64,000 nt of DNA from Microbacterium hydrocarbonoxydans (GCF_011752045.1 NZ_JAAKXW010000001.1:620001-684000); one strand, 5' to 3'; numbered from the stretch's first letter, positions 28,934 to 38,879 are shown. Numbers and translations: made by a program. Notes: generated by a model not told the origin, from the sequence alone.

Positions 28934-29814
28934 GATCCTGCTCCCTCCACCTGGAGCGCGGAATCCTCCGACGCTCCCGTCGCGATCGTCACCCTGTGCG
29001 GATGCGCATAGACGTTCATCGAACGCCCTCGCAGGAATCCCACGAGGGTGAGCCCGCGAGCCTCCGCCAGCTCGGCGGCCAGCGACGACGGCGCCGAGAC
29101 GGCGGCGAGGACGGGGATGCCCGCCATCGCCGCCTTCTGCACCAGTTCGAAGCTCGCCCGCCCGGAGACCTGAAGCACGGTGCCGCGCAGCGGAAGGCGA
29201 TCGTTCAGCACGGCCCAGCCGACGACCTTGTCGACCGCGTTGTGCCGGCCGACGTCCTCGCGGAGCACGAGCATCTCCCCGCTCCACGCGTCGAAGAGGG
29301 CTGCGGCGTGCAGGCCGCCGGTCTTGTCGAAGGCATCCTGGTTCGCACGGAGCATCCCGGGGAAGGCGGCGAGTCGTTCGGCGTCCACGGGGGTGTCGTC
29401 GACAGAGAGGTCATACGCCGACACGGTCTCGACCGCTTCGATGCTCGCCTTGCCGCACACTCCGCAGGAGCTCGTCGTGTAGAACGAGCGGGCGAGATCC
29501 GCAGAGGGCGGACGGACGCCGGGAGCGAGCGCCACGTCGAGGACGTTGTAGGTGTTCTCCGCGCCTCCGGTGCCCGGCCCGCCGCAGTGGATCGCCGTCC
29601 GGAAATCCGATCCCGTGGAGATGACGCCCTCGGAGACGAGGAATCCCGCCGCCAGTTCGACATCGTGGCCGGGAGTGCGCATCGTCACGGCGAGCGGCGC
29701 TCCGAGGACGCGGATCTCCAGCGGCTCCTCGACGGCGAGCGTGTCCGGCATCCGTCGCGCCTCGCCGTCGAGCGCGATCTTCAGCACCGGCCGTCGTGTC
29801 GTGATGCGTCCCAC
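28930..29814 (-). CDS. fdhD: Formate dehydrogenase accessory sulfurtransferase FdhD
   Basis: 294 residues from GTG 29814 ([13 protein letters not shown], the usual FdhD start). A GTG at 29835 would add seven residues and has no better ribosome site. Cys117 and Cys120 (SCGVCGK) are the sulfur-carrying pair that passes sulfur from a cysteine desulfurase to the molybdenum cofactor. [17 protein letters not shown] and [17 protein letters not shown] are family motifs. It lies 5' of its client molybdoenzyme and diverges from the DyP gene. Confidence 0.93.
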   Translation of the reverse strand: MGRITTRRPVLKIALDGEARRMPDTLAVEEPLEIRVLGAPLAVTMRTPGHDVELAAGFLVSEGVISTGSDFRTAIHCGGPGTGGAENTYNVLDVALAPGVRPPSADLARSFYTTSSCGVCGKASIEAVETVSAYDLSVDDTPVDAERLAAFPGMLRANQDAFDKTGGLHAAALFDAWSGEMLVLREDVGRHNAVDKVVGWAVLNDRLPLRGTVLQVSGRASFELVQKAAMAGIPVLAAVSAPSSLAAELAEARGLTLVGFLRGRSMNVYAHPHRVTIATGASEDSALQVEGAGS

Positions 29815-29887
29815 GGCTCCGAGCGTACTCCTCACTGCGCCGCGCGGCCGCCACTGCTAGCCTCTCGCTGATCGAGGAGGTCCTCCG

Positions 29888-30826
29888 ATGTCCGAACGCC
29901 GCGTGCCCATCGCGCCCCAACAGGTCGACGCACCCCTCACTCGCGCCGCCGTGTTCCTCGTCGTCACGGTCGCCGACGACGCGATCGGCACGATCCGCGC
30001 AGCCCTCGCCGGCATCGACGATGTCGTCAAGTCCGTCGGCTTCCGCGACCTCGGCGCCCGTCTCTCCTGCACGGTCGGGATCGGCAGCAGAGTGTGGACG
30101 GCTCTCACCGGTCACCCCCTGCCGGCAGAGCTGCGACCGTTCCGCGAGGTCTCAGGCCCCGCGCACACCGCGGTGTCCACTCCGGGAGACCTGCTCTTCC
30201 ACATCCGCTCCGAACGGCAGGACCTGTGCTTCGAACTGGAACGGCTGCTGCTCGAGTCCCTCGGAACCGGCATCCGCACGGAGGACGAGGTCGCGGGGTT
30301 CCGGTACTTCGACGCCCGCGATCTGCTCGGGTTCGTCGACGGCTCGGCGAACCCGATCGGTCCCGACCTCCCCGCGGCCACCCTGGTCGGTGAGGAGGAC
30401 GAGGCGTTCGCCGGCGGCAGCTATGTCGTCGTTCAGAAGTACCTGCACGACCTGTCCGCCTGGCAGAGGCTGAGCACCGAGCAGCAGGAGGCGATCATCG
30501 GGCATCGCAAGGCGGACAACCTCGAGCTGGACGACGCTCCGGATGGCGTGCAGAAGGCGCACAAGACCCTCGCCACCATCAGCGACAAGAGCGGGGAGCA
30601 CGACATCCTCCGCGACAACATGCCGTTCGGCAGCCCTGCCGCCGGGGAGTTCGGCACCTACTTCATCGGCTACACCCGGCACCTGTGGGTCATCGAGCGG
30701 ATGCTGGAACGGATGTTCCTCGGCGATCCGCCCGGCCTGCACGACCGCCTGCTCGACTTCTCGATCGCGAAGACGGGAACGACGTTCTTCGCGCCGTCTG
30801 CGACGTTCCTCGCCGGCCTCGGCTGA
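29888..30826 (+). CDS. Dye-decolorizing peroxidase (DyP family)
   Basis: 312 residues without a signal peptide, so cytoplasmic, near the YfeX-like subgroup. The distal motif GFVDG (148-152, catalytic Asp151) and the proximal His238 with Arg242 (GEHDILRDNMPFG) are present. It reduces peroxide with a heme and an unknown electron donor. GAGGAGG lies 6 nt before the ATG, and a TAGCCT -10 at 29858-29863. No encapsulin gene is nearby and no clear cargo-targeting tail is seen. Confidence 0.92.
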   Translation: MSERRVPIAPQQVDAPLTRAAVFLVVTVADDAIGTIRAALAGIDDVVKSVGFRDLGARLSCTVGIGSRVWTALTGHPLPAELRPFREVSGPAHTAVSTPGDLLFHIRSERQDLCFELERLLLESLGTGIRTEDEVAGFRYFDARDLLGFVDGSANPIGPDLPAATLVGEEDEAFAGGSYVVVQKYLHDLSAWQRLSTEQQEAIIGHRKADNLELDDAPDGVQKAHKTLATISDKSGEHDILRDNMPFGSPAAGEFGTYFIGYTRHLWVIERMLERMFLGDPPGLHDRLLDFSIAKTGTTFFAPSATFLAGLG

Positions 30827-30835
30827 AGCCGCGGG

Positions 30836-31702
30836 TCAGCGCGCGCGCCGCTGGCAGCGCGGGCAGTAGTGGCTGGAGCGATTCATGAACGCCACGCGGC
30901 GGATGCTGCCGCCGCAGCGCGGGCACGGCTCGCCTCCGCGCCCGTAGGCGTTGAGGGAATGCGCGAAATAGCCGGCCTGGCCGTTCACGTTCACATACTG
31001 GGCGTCGAAACTCGTGCCGCCCTCAGCGAGCGCCTTGGCGAGCACCGCCCGCACCTCGGCGAGCAGCCGGCGGACCGCCTGCGTGGAGAGAGCGCTCGCA
31101 GGGGTCTCCGGATGGATGCGGGCCGCCCACAGCGACTCGTCCGCGTAGATGTTGCCCACGCCGCTGATCACGCCCTGATCGAGCAGCACCCTCTTGATGG
31201 CGCTGCTTCGGCGCCCGAGCGCCGCGCGGAACGCGTCGTCGTCGAACGCGGGGTCGATGGGGTCCCTGGCGATGTGCGCGACCTGTGACGGGATCTGCGA
31301 ATCCCCATCGGCGATGAGCGCGTCCACCGCCAGTGACCCGAACGTGCGCTGATCCGAGAACACGACGGCGAGCTCGCCGTGGGCCGGATGCTCGAGATGG
31401 ATGCGGATGCGCTCGTGTCGTTCGGCGACGGCATCCGGGGTCCGGAGCAGCATCTGCCCGCTCATGCCCAGGTGCGCGATGAGGGCGGCGTCGCCGGTGT
31501 CGAGCGGAAGCCAGAGGAACTTGCCCCGCCGCTCGGCGGCGGCGAACCTCCGTCCTTCGAGACGGGCCGCGAAATCGGCCGCACCGGCCGGATGCCGGGT
31601 GAGGGCTCGCTCGTCGAACACGCTGACGGCGCTGATCCGGGAGCCGATCGCCGCCGGCGCGAGTCCGGCGCGCACGACCTCGACCTCGGGCAGCTCAGGC
31701 AC
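30836..31702 (-). CDS. mutM: Formamidopyrimidine-DNA glycosylase MutM (Fpg)
   Basis: 288 residues. The N-terminal [10 protein letters not shown] supplies the catalytic Pro and Glu, HLGMSGQM follows near 78, and the helix-two-turn-helix [12 protein letters not shown] near 180. A C-terminal zinc finger C-x2-C-x16-C-x2-C completes it. It excises 8-oxoguanine and nicks the abasic site. The start overlaps the end of rnc by 8 nt, giving the common actinobacterial order rpmF-rnc-mutM. Confidence 0.96.
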   Translation of the reverse strand: MPELPEVEVVRAGLAPAAIGSRISAVSVFDERALTRHPAGAADFAARLEGRRFAAAERRGKFLWLPLDTGDAALIAHLGMSGQMLLRTPDAVAERHERIRIHLEHPAHGELAVVFSDQRTFGSLAVDALIADGDSQIPSQVAHIARDPIDPAFDDDAFRAALGRRSSAIKRVLLDQGVISGVGNIYADESLWAARIHPETPASALSTQAVRRLLAEVRAVLAKALAEGGTSFDAQYVNVNGQAGYFAHSLNAYGRGGEPCPRCGGSIRRVAFMNRSSHYCPRCQRRAR

Positions 31703-32387
31703 GGTCGCTGAGCACGCGCCAGGCGCTGAGTGCCGCCGCCATCTCCGCGGTCTTCTTGCTGCTGCCGTTGCCGGACATGCTCACATCGCCGACGACGACC
31801 GTGGCGGTGAAGCGGCGGTCGTGGTCGGGACCGCTCGCCTCGACGGAGTACTGCGGCGGGGTGGCGCCGACGCGCGCGGCCAGCTCCTGCAGGCTCGTCT
31901 TCGGGTCCATCGCGGCGCCGTAGCGCTCGGGGTCGGCGAGCAGCGGCTCCGTGAGCCGCAGCACCAGCTTCGTCGCGGCCTCGGGTCCCGCGGACAGATA
32001 CGTCGCGCCGATCACGGCCTCCATGGTGTCCGCGAGGATCGAGTCCTTGTCGCGACCGCCGGTCTGCTCCTCCCCGCGCCCGAGCAGAAGGTGGCTGCCG
32101 AGATCGATGCCTCGGGCGACCTCGGCGAGGGCGACCGTCGACACGACGCTCGCGCGCCGCTTCGCCAGTTCGCCCTCGTCGAGCTCAGGATGCGTGGTGA
32201 AGAGCATCACCGTGACAGCCTGCCCCAGCACCGAGTCGCCGAGGAACTCGAGACGCTCGTTGTGCGGGATCCCGCCGTGCTCGTACGCGTAGGAACGGTG
32301 GGTGAGGGCCAACTCAAGAAGCTCCGCGTCGATCTCGACGCGGAGCTTGCCCGAGAGCCCCTTCCCGCCCAGAGGGACCTCCGTCAC
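31695..32387 (-). CDS. rnc: Ribonuclease III
   Basis: 230 residues from GTG 32387 (MTEVPLGG). The signature [13 protein letters not shown] is near 42-54, with the acidic metal ligands downstream ([13 protein letters not shown]). A C-terminal double-stranded-RNA-binding domain covers about 155-228 ([29 protein letters not shown]). It processes rRNA and other duplex RNAs. 13 nt after rpmF. Confidence 0.96.
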   Translation of the reverse strand: MTEVPLGGKGLSGKLRVEIDAELLELALTHRSYAYEHGGIPHNERLEFLGDSVLGQAVTVMLFTTHPELDEGELAKRRASVVSTVALAEVARGIDLGSHLLLGRGEEQTGGRDKDSILADTMEAVIGATYLSAGPEAATKLVLRLTEPLLADPERYGAAMDPKTSLQELAARVGATPPQYSVEASGPDHDRRFTATVVVGDVSMSGNGSSKKTAEMAAALSAWRVLSDRA

Positions 32388-32400
32388 GATGTTTCGAGAC

Positions 32401-32610
32401 TCAGACGTCCGCGACCTTGCGGCCCTTGTACTCCAGGAAGAGCTCGGTGCCCTGCGAGTCGGTGACGACCTTCGCCTGGTGCGGGCGGCTGTAGACGACC
32501 TTGCCGTTCTCGATGGTCTTGACGAGCGTGGGGGCCTCCGCCTTCCACTGCGCGCGACGCGAGCGGGTGTTGGAACGGGAGACCTTGCGCTTCGGGGGGT
32601 TACCAGCCAT
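32401..32610 (-). CDS. rpmF: Ribosomal protein bL32
   Basis: 69 residues, [24 protein letters not shown]..., a basic L32 without the zinc-binding cysteines. It follows the DUF177 gene by 2 nt, the classic DUF177-rpmF pair found across bacteria. Confidence 0.95.
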   Translation of the reverse strand: MAGNPPKRKVSRSNTRSRRAQWKAEAPTLVKTIENGKVVYSRPHQAKVVTDSQGTELFLEYKGRKVADV

Positions 32611-32612
32611 GA

Positions 32613-33173
32613 CTAGCTCTCTTCTTTCTCGGCGGCACGGCTCTCTGCCGTGCCGTCTTGGTCTGTGATCTGCTGGAGCGCACTCCATCGAGGATCGATG
32701 GGAGCGGCCTGCTCCGTCCCGGTGCTCACGGTCAGCCTCTCACCCGTTCTCGGGTCGAGACCCGGGCAGTCCGGCTGACACACCGGCTGAAATGGAAGCG
32801 ACAATACGGCCGCATCCCTGACGAGAGTTTCAAGATCCACGTGGTCGTCTTGAACCTCGAAGTCAGTTTCTTCCTCACCAGGATACGCGAAAAGCTCCTG
32901 GAACTCGACTTCGACAGGCCGGGTGATGTCGGTGAGGCATCGTCCGCACACTCCGCTGTACTCGGCATCCGCCGTTCCGGAGACGAGGATGCCCTCGTGA
33001 ACGGACTCCAGACGGACGTCGAGATCCACCTCGGAACCGGGTTCGTAGGCGACGATGCCCTCGCCCCACTGATCGGTCAGGGTGACCGTGAACTGATGCT
33101 CGCGCATCTCGCCCGGCCGTCGGACGATGTCGCGGACGGGGAGGACGAAGGGGCCGCTCATTCGGGTTCTCAC
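32613..33173 (-). CDS. DUF177 (YceD-like) protein
   Basis: 186 residues from GTG 33173. Contains [20 protein letters not shown] near 78-97 (C-x2-C) and a C-terminal [16 protein letters not shown] (C-x3-C), typical of DUF177 proteins that precede rpmF and are linked to 23S rRNA accumulation in other organisms. GTG 33173 is supported by a -10 box exactly 6 nt upstream (leaderless); the internal ATG 33161 has no ribosome site. Confidence 0.85.
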   Translation of the reverse strand: MRTRMSGPFVLPVRDIVRRPGEMREHQFTVTLTDQWGEGIVAYEPGSEVDLDVRLESVHEGILVSGTADAEYSGVCGRCLTDITRPVEVEFQELFAYPGEEETDFEVQDDHVDLETLVRDAAVLSLPFQPVCQPDCPGLDPRTGERLTVSTGTEQAAPIDPRWSALQQITDQDGTAESRAAEKEES

Positions 33174-33179
33174 CCGGCC

Positions 33180-33185
33180 ATGCTA
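33180..33185 (-). promoter_or_regulatory. Leaderless -10 box of the DUF177-rpmF-rnc-mutM operon
   Basis: TAGCAT on the minus strand, 6 nt before GTG 33173. The start codon would be the first transcribed base triplet. Confidence 0.5.
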
Positions 33186-33234
33186 CCGGCTCCTGCTGTG
33201 GCCGGACCGAGTGCGCGCCTCGGCGGAGGCACGG

Positions 33235-33732
33235 TCAGAGGCCGCGCGCACCCGTGTCGAGGAACGCCGCGACCGCCGGAGGCACGAACGGCGAGACGTC
33301 CCCGCCGAGGCCGGCGACCTGGCGGACGAGCGAGCTGGACACCATCGCGTGCGACGGGTCGGGCAGCAGGAACACCGTCTCGATGTCGGCGAGATGGCGG
33401 TTCACGATCGCCATCGGCGACTCGTAGGCCACGTCGATCTGGGATCGGATGCCCTTCACCAGCACGCCGGCGTTCACGTCGCGCGCGTAGTCGACGAGCA
33501 GGCCCATGCTCCAGGAGCCGACGACGATGTCGCCCTCCATGCCGTCCTCGGCGATGGACTGCTCCAGCAGCGCGAGGCGCTGCGCGATCGGGAGCATCGC
33601 CTCCTTGCCGGGGTTGTGCACGACGAGGACGTGGAGCTCGTCGTACAGCCGGGCGGCCCGGCGGATGACATCGAGATGACCCAGGGTCGGCGGATCGAAG
33701 GAACCCGGCACGACGGCGATCCGGCTGCTCAT
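33235..33732 (-). CDS. coaD: Phosphopantetheine adenylyltransferase CoaD
   Basis: 165 residues. The nucleotidyltransferase motif [16 protein letters not shown] is near 9-24 (T-x-G-H) and ISSSL-type C-terminal residues are visible as [18 protein letters not shown]. It makes dephospho-CoA from 4'-phosphopantetheine. No ribosome site; a -10 box sits 6 nt before ATG 33732. Between recG and the DUF177 gene, with little room for other elements. Confidence 0.96.
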   Translation of the reverse strand: MSSRIAVVPGSFDPPTLGHLDVIRRAARLYDELHVLVVHNPGKEAMLPIAQRLALLEQSIAEDGMEGDIVVGSWSMGLLVDYARDVNAGVLVKGIRSQIDVAYESPMAIVNRHLADIETVFLLPDPSHAMVSSSLVRQVAGLGGDVSPFVPPAVAAFLDTGARGL

Positions 33733-33738
33733 GGATCC

Positions 33739-33744
33739 AGCCTA
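33739..33744 (-). promoter_or_regulatory. Leaderless -10 box of coaD
   Basis: TAGGCT on the minus strand, 6 nt before ATG 33732, identical to the ftsY box in sequence and spacing. It lies in the 30-nt gap after recG. Confidence 0.5.
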
Positions 33745-33762
33745 GGGCACGCCGCGACCGTG

Positions 33763-35934
33763 TCAGTTCTTCGCGAGCGCGGCGCGGTCGTCGTCGCTCA
33801 CGCGCCGCGAGATCGCCGCGCGCAGCCCGGGGTGGGCGGACAGGTCGGGATCCGCTGCGAGGATGCCCTCGGCGAGCTCTCTGGCGCGCACGATGAGTCC
33901 GGAGTCCTTCACGACCCGGAGGAGCTTGAGGGAGGACCGCACGCCGGCCTGCGCCGCACCGAGGACGTCGCCCTCTCCGCGGAGCTCCAGATCCACCTCC
34001 GCGAGTGCGAAGCCGTCGAGCGTGGAGGCCACGGCGTCGACCCGCTCACGGGCCACCGAGCCGGCCTCGGCCTCGGTCACCAGCAGGCACAGCCCTGGCA
34101 CACCGCCGCGTCCGACGCGTCCGCGCAGCTGGTGGAGCTGAGAGACCCCGAAGCGGTCGGCGTCGAGGACGATCATCGTCGACGCGTTGGGCACGTCGAC
34201 GCCCACTTCGATGACGGTCGTGGCGAGCAGCAGGTCGATGTCGCCCCGCGCGAACGCCTGCATCACGGCGTCCTTCTCGTCCGAGGGCATGCGTCCGTGC
34301 AGCACCGCGCGCCGCAGCCCGCCCAGAGTCGGATGGGTGGAGAGAGCCTCGTCGAGCTGCACGACGCCCCAGCGCGGTCCGGCTGCACCCTCCGGCTGGG
34401 GCGGCTGGTCCCCGGCCTCCGCGGTCTTCTTCGTCGTGTCGATCGCCGCGCACACCGCGAACACCTGACGACCCTGGGCGATCTCCTCGGCCGCGCGCTC
34501 CCACACCCGGTTGAACCAGCCGGGGTGCTCGGCCAGGGGTGCGACGAACGACTGGATGCCCGCGCGGCCGGCGGGCATGGTGCGGATCACCGAGGTGTCG
34601 AGATCGCCGAACACGGTCATGGCGACCGTGCGCGGGATCGGCGTGGCGGTGAGGACCAGTGCATGCGGGCTCGATCCCTTCGCACGGAGCGCCTCGCGCT
34701 GCTCGACGCCGAACCGGTGCTGCTCATCGACCACGACCAGTCCCAGGTCCGCGAACGTGGTCTTCTCCCCCAGCAGCGCGTGGGTGCCGACGACGATGAG
34801 GGCCTGCCCGGAGGCCACCCGCAGCGCAGCCTTGCGCCGCTCCGCCGCCGTCATCTGCCCGGTGAGCAGGGTGGGCATCACGAGCGGCGCGAGGTCAGGA
34901 CCGAGCATCTTCGCGATCGACCGCAGATGCTGCGCCGCGAGGACCTCTGTCGGAGCGATCAGCGCGGCCTGTCCCCCGGACTCGGCCACCTGCAGCATCG
35001 CCCGCAGGGCGACCAGGGTCTTGCCGGAGCCGACCTCGCCCTGGACGAGCCTGTTCATCGGCCAGGAGCCGACGAGATCCGCGGCGATCTGCGCGCCGAC
35101 GCTCTGCTGGTCGGGTGTGAGCGTGTACGGCAGGGACGCGTCGAAGCGCTCGAGCAGTCCCCCGGGCGCGGCCGGACGAGACGTCGCCGCGAGGGCTCGC
35201 ACCTCCTCGCGCTGCTGCAGGAGCGCGGTCTGAAGGGTGAGCGCCTCATGCATCCGCAGGGTGCGGACGGCGGGGTCGATGTCGTTGCGGGTGCGCGGAC
35301 GGTGGATGCGCTCGATCGCCTCCCTCGCCCCGAGGAGCTCCTCCTTCGCCCTGACGTCGGCGGAGAGCGGATCGGGGACCTCGGACAGCCCGTCGAGGAC
35401 CCGTCCGACGAACTTCGCGATCTGCCAGGTCTGGATGCTCGAGGTCGCCGGGTAGATGGGGATGAGCTCGGCCGCACGGGCGTCGGCGCGGCGGCGGGCC
35501 GCGTCCTCGTCGTCGAACAGCTCGTACTCCGGATGCGCGAACTGCGTCACGCCGTTGAACTCGCCGACCTTGCCGGAGAAGACGCCGCGGCGGCCCACGG
35601 CGAGCTGGTCGGCGCGCCACTGGGCCGCGCCGAGGTTCTTCGCGAAGAAGGTGAGGGACATCCGACCGATGCCGTCGCCGATGACGACGTCGACCATCGC
35701 CCCGCGACGGTTGCGCATCACCCGCGCGCTCGACGACAGCACCTCCGCCACGATGGTGACGGTCTCCCCGAGCGGCAGCTCGCGGATCGGCGTCAGCTCC
35801 CCCGGGTCGGCGTATCGCCGCGGGTAGTGCGAGAGGAGGTCGCCGACCGTGGACATGCCGAAGGCACGGTTCAGCGTCTTCGCCGGAGCGTCTCCGAGGG
35901 CCTCCTCGAGAGTCGAGTCGAGCGTGAGCGGCAT
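33763..35934 (-). CDS. recG: ATP-dependent DNA helicase RecG
   Basis: 723 residues from ATG 35934 (MPLTLDSTLEEAL). The N-terminal wedge domain has an OB fold (about 60-160, LGETVTIVAEVLSS). The helicase core carries Walker A GEVGSGKT near 305, the DEQHRFG box near 405, TATPIPRT near 430 and the C-terminal QLRGRVGR near 625. It reverses stalled replication forks. A TAGGGT box 7 nt before the ATG suggests a leaderless message. A longer reading to 35964 adds ten residues with no support. Confidence 0.95.
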   Translation of the reverse strand: MPLTLDSTLEEALGDAPAKTLNRAFGMSTVGDLLSHYPRRYADPGELTPIRELPLGETVTIVAEVLSSSARVMRNRRGAMVDVVIGDGIGRMSLTFFAKNLGAAQWRADQLAVGRRGVFSGKVGEFNGVTQFAHPEYELFDDEDAARRRADARAAELIPIYPATSSIQTWQIAKFVGRVLDGLSEVPDPLSADVRAKEELLGAREAIERIHRPRTRNDIDPAVRTLRMHEALTLQTALLQQREEVRALAATSRPAAPGGLLERFDASLPYTLTPDQQSVGAQIAADLVGSWPMNRLVQGEVGSGKTLVALRAMLQVAESGGQAALIAPTEVLAAQHLRSIAKMLGPDLAPLVMPTLLTGQMTAAERRKAALRVASGQALIVVGTHALLGEKTTFADLGLVVVDEQHRFGVEQREALRAKGSSPHALVLTATPIPRTVAMTVFGDLDTSVIRTMPAGRAGIQSFVAPLAEHPGWFNRVWERAAEEIAQGRQVFAVCAAIDTTKKTAEAGDQPPQPEGAAGPRWGVVQLDEALSTHPTLGGLRRAVLHGRMPSDEKDAVMQAFARGDIDLLLATTVIEVGVDVPNASTMIVLDADRFGVSQLHQLRGRVGRGGVPGLCLLVTEAEAGSVARERVDAVASTLDGFALAEVDLELRGEGDVLGAAQAGVRSSLKLLRVVKDSGLIVRARELAEGILAADPDLSAHPGLRAAISRRVSDDDRAALAKN

Positions 35935-35941
35935 GCCTCCG

Positions 35942-35947
35942 ACCCTA
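35942..35947 (-). promoter_or_regulatory. Leaderless -10 box of recG
   Basis: TAGGGT on the minus strand, 7 nt before ATG 35934. The GGAGG directly against the ATG is too close to serve as a normal ribosome site. Confidence 0.4.
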
Positions 35948-35970
35948 TCCGCCGCATCCGACACCGCTGC

Positions 35971-37203
35971 TCATGCGATGGCTCTGGCCACCGCATCGAA
36001 GGCACGGATGGTCCAGAGCAGCTTCTCGCCGTCCTGCGGCGTCGGCCAGCTCGACAGCTTCGCCGCGACGACCCCGGCGGCGCGGTTGATGTAGACCATC
36101 TGACCGTGGATGCCCAGGGCGAGCGCGACGTCGGAGCCCTCGTACGGGAACCAGAAGCCGTTGCGGTACATGCCGCCGGGCATGAGCGTCGGCTCCGGTG
36201 CGTTCGCGAACGCCCCGCGCGAGTCCGCGCCTCCGGCGAAGGTGTCGGCCACCCACGCGGGGGGCAGCACCTGCCGGCCGTCGAGCGCCGCGCCGTCGCG
36301 GAGGTAGAGAAGGCCGAACCGGGCCAGGTCGCGCAGCGCGGCGGAGACGCCGCCGTCGAACATCCCGGCGCCGACGGAGTCGATCCCCACGTGCGCGCCG
36401 AACTCGGCGCCCATCTCCTGCCACAGGCGGCGCGACATCACCTCGGCGGCGTGCACGCCGGTCGCTCCCTCGATGACGAACGAGAGGGCGTCGGTCTCGC
36501 AGGACTTGTACTCGAAGCGGCCCCCGTGCTCGTGCTCCGCGTCCAGACTCGCCAGCAGCTCGAGGAGCGTGCCGGGGACGTCGGCGCGACGACGGGGAGC
36601 CCAGCCGATCGCCTGCTCGAGGAGTCGCACCTCGGCGTCGGCATCCAGGTAGTCCTCCGAGAAGCGCACGCCGGTGCGCATGTCGAGGAGGTGCCGGACG
36701 GTCGCGCCGTCATAGCCGGACCCGGTCAGCGCGGGCACGTAGGCGGTGACGGCGGCCTCGGGGTCGAGGACGCCGTCGCCGACGAGGATGCCCGCGGTCG
36801 TCGTCGTCAGCGACTTGCTCACCGACATCAGCAGGTGCGCCGTCGCCGGCTGCATCGTGTTGAAGTACCGCTCCCCCATCACCGCGCCGTCGCGGGTGAC
36901 GATCCAACCGTCGGTGTGGGTCGTCGCCATCACGTCGTCGAACGACGCCGATCGCGTCTCCCACGGGTGCGCGACGGGTATCAGGGACAGGTCGGCAGGC
37001 ACCGCCGGCATGGGCGTGACCCGCTCTCCGCGCGCGATCGGATGCACCGGCAGGAAGTCGGCGATGTGCTGCATCGACCACTCCAGATACGGTGCACGCT
37101 GCCACTCGTCGAGCGGGGGCGGAGCCCCCACTGCGACGACGGCAGGCGCGACGGAAGGGTCGATGCCGGCGATTTCGGGTTCGGCGTCAGCTTCGAAGAT
37201 CAT
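35971..37203 (-). CDS. Serine hydrolase, class C beta-lactamase/NylB fold
   Basis: 410 residues from ATG 37203, no signal peptide. The S-x-x-K motif is SVSKSLT near 145, and the region YKSCETDALSFVIEGATG near 255 carries the family Tyr/Ser-x-Asn-like site. It resembles 6-aminohexanoate-dimer hydrolase and esterase relatives rather than an exported beta-lactamase, as it lacks a secretion signal. Substrate unknown. A GATACT box lies 7 nt before the ATG. It follows the ATP-grasp gene by 20 nt. Confidence 0.8.
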   Translation of the reverse strand: MIFEADAEPEIAGIDPSVAPAVVAVGAPPPLDEWQRAPYLEWSMQHIADFLPVHPIARGERVTPMPAVPADLSLIPVAHPWETRSASFDDVMATTHTDGWIVTRDGAVMGERYFNTMQPATAHLLMSVSKSLTTTTAGILVGDGVLDPEAAVTAYVPALTGSGYDGATVRHLLDMRTGVRFSEDYLDADAEVRLLEQAIGWAPRRRADVPGTLLELLASLDAEHEHGGRFEYKSCETDALSFVIEGATGVHAAEVMSRRLWQEMGAEFGAHVGIDSVGAGMFDGGVSAALRDLARFGLLYLRDGAALDGRQVLPPAWVADTFAGGADSRGAFANAPEPTLMPGGMYRNGFWFPYEGSDVALALGIHGQMVYINRAAGVVAAKLSSWPTPQDGEKLLWTIRAFDAVARAIA

Positions 37204-37210
37204 CGAGGCG

Positions 37211-37216
37211 AGTATC
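37211..37216 (-). promoter_or_regulatory. Possible leaderless -10 box of the serine hydrolase gene
   Basis: GATACT on the minus strand, 7 nt before ATG 37203. Weaker evidence than the TAGnnT boxes, because it lies in the 20-nt gap of a probable operon. Confidence 0.3.
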
Positions 37217-37223
37217 GCACAGG

Positions 37224-38879
37224 TCAGGCCTTCGAACCGTGCTCGGCGACCTCCACGACCTCGGCCGGCGGCAGCGGCGTCGCCGCGTACATCGCCCGCA
37301 CCGAGTCGATGAGGTGCTTCGCCCGGATCGTCAGCTCGCCCGCCGGAGTCTGCAGGCGCCCCTTCGTGACGAGGATGCCGAGGTCGGCGCCCTTCCAGCG
37401 GTAGTCGCCCGGTCCGTAGATCCGCAGGTAGAACGCTTCGGATTCGCTGTGCAGCAGGTGCCAGTCGAGGTCGCCCTGGGAGAACACGAGCCGTCCCTGC
37501 AGGTCGTACACGTAACGGCCGGTCGGCGGAGCGACGTCGATGTGCTCCACGGTGTCCACGGTGTGCTTGATCACCATGTGGCTCCACACGTCTGCCGCAG
37601 CGAGCTCCTCCCAGCGCTCGTTGATCTCGTCCACATCGAGGGTGAACTCGACGCCCGCGAACTCGAGCAGGTGGAACACGAACAGCGGCACGTCGGCATA
37701 GGCGCCCGCCGTCACGTTGGTGATCGCCGAGGCCCCGGAGATGCGCGGGTTCAGCTCGCCGAGGTACACCTCGCCGGTGTCGGTGTCGAGGAGCACGTCG
37801 ACCTCGAAGAAGCCGCGATACCCCTCCTGCCCGAGCCGGTCGCCGAGACGGCGCACGAGCTGGGTGGCGCGGTGACGGGCATCCGTCTCCAGGACGCCGG
37901 GGAACATCTCGTTGCCCGACCAGCCGCCGCGGTAGGGCGTGAGCGCGCCGTGGCCGGTGATCTCGGTCATGAACGGGCCGACGATCGTGCCGTGCCGCGT
38001 GAGGACCGCCTCGACGGCGATCGGGCGGTTGTTGATCCGCTTCATGATCTTCACCTCGACGCCGCGCAGGTCGTCGGCGATCCGGTCGTACCCGGACTCG
38101 TCGGTCACGAAGAACGTGGTCTTGCCGGAATCGCCGTAGGCGGTCTGGATCACGAGGTCGGTGCCGAGCCCCGCCTTCTCCGCCGCCGCCACGACATCCG
38201 CCCAGGAGTCGACGGTCGTGATGATGTTGGGCACGCTCGCCACGCCGACCGAGTCGGCGATCCTCGTCGTCACCATCTTCGAGTCCAGGTGCTCGCGGAG
38301 CTTCGCCGGGGGGAGTATCAGCTCGAAGCCGAGCTCCTCGCAGATCGCCTCGGTCTCCTCGTCGAAGAACACCATCGCTATCCGCGGCCGTTCGCCGGCG
38401 GGCGTGAGGCGCGCGATGTGAGCCCGGACCTCGTGGTGGCGCAGCAGCCAGTTGTTGATCTCCTCGCCGCTCTGGAAATCGACGTACGGCTTGTCGATCG
38501 GGCTGAACACGCGCGGATGCGCACCCTGCCAGCTGTCGTAGTAGGCGATGTAGGAGAAGCCGCGGACCCAGCGGTCGAGGCCGAGGAGATTGAACGCGGA
38601 GGCTCCGACGAAGAACACCGGCGTCCGGTTCGTGCGGAAGTAGTGACGGATCTCGGACATGTTCCGCAGGGCGTGAGTGATCGCTGGCGGCTCCAGCACG
38701 ACCCCCTGCTCCCCGGAGAGATCCTCGGCGTCGAGGGTCGGCTCGGCGGTCGGCAGCGGCCCCGTGACCAGATCCACGGGCGGAACGGTCTCGCGCTTCG
38801 AACCCGGCTTCGCGCGACTCGCCGTTGTCTTGCGTGCGGTGGTGGTGCGCTTCGCCGGGGTCTTACGGGGTGTTGCCAT
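37224..38879 (-). CDS. ATP-grasp domain protein of unknown substrate
   Basis: 551 residues. A lysine/alanine/threonine-rich basic N-terminus (PRKTPAKRTTTARKTT, about 1-30) is followed by a pre-ATP-grasp domain with FFVGASAFNLLGLDRWVRGF, then an ATP-grasp core with DLVIQTAYGDSGKTTFFV near 240, GFFEVDVLLDTDTGEVYLGELNPRISGASAITNVTAGAYADVPL near 355 (E and N metal ligands), and a C-terminal extension. Often labelled biotin carboxylase-like, but there is no biotin partner here. It probably joins a carboxylate to an amine. The start has a clean AGGAGG. Confidence 0.75.
   Translation of the reverse strand: MATPRKTPAKRTTTARKTTASRAKPGSKRETVPPVDLVTGPLPTAEPTLDAEDLSGEQGVVLEPPAITHALRNMSEIRHYFRTNRTPVFFVGASAFNLLGLDRWVRGFSYIAYYDSWQGAHPRVFSPIDKPYVDFQSGEEINNWLLRHHEVRAHIARLTPAGERPRIAMVFFDEETEAICEELGFELILPPAKLREHLDSKMVTTRIADSVGVASVPNIITTVDSWADVVAAAEKAGLGTDLVIQTAYGDSGKTTFFVTDESGYDRIADDLRGVEVKIMKRINNRPIAVEAVLTRHGTIVGPFMTEITGHGALTPYRGGWSGNEMFPGVLETDARHRATQLVRRLGDRLGQEGYRGFFEVDVLLDTDTGEVYLGELNPRISGASAITNVTAGAYADVPLFVFHLLEFAGVEFTLDVDEINERWEELAAADVWSHMVIKHTVDTVEHIDVAPPTGRYVYDLQGRLVFSQGDLDWHLLHSESEAFYLRIYGPGDYRWKGADLGILVTKGRLQTPAGELTIRAKHLIDSVRAMYAATPLPPAEVVEVAEHGSKA

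Noticed and set aside
26570..29287. 905-residue reading of the molybdoenzyme
   Set aside because: The extra 118 residues overlap fdhD in another frame; MTDLDD at 28933 gives the family-like start and an ATGA overlap.
29888..30826. DyP peroxidase as encapsulin cargo
   Set aside because: No encapsulin shell gene is adjacent and the C-terminus (FFAPSATFLAGLG) ends with the folded domain, without a clear targeting extension.
33127..37404. 1425-residue open frame on the + strand
   Set aside because: It runs antisense to coaD, recG and the serine hydrolase, has biased Arg/Gly/His-rich composition and no recognisable domain; a GC-skew artefact.
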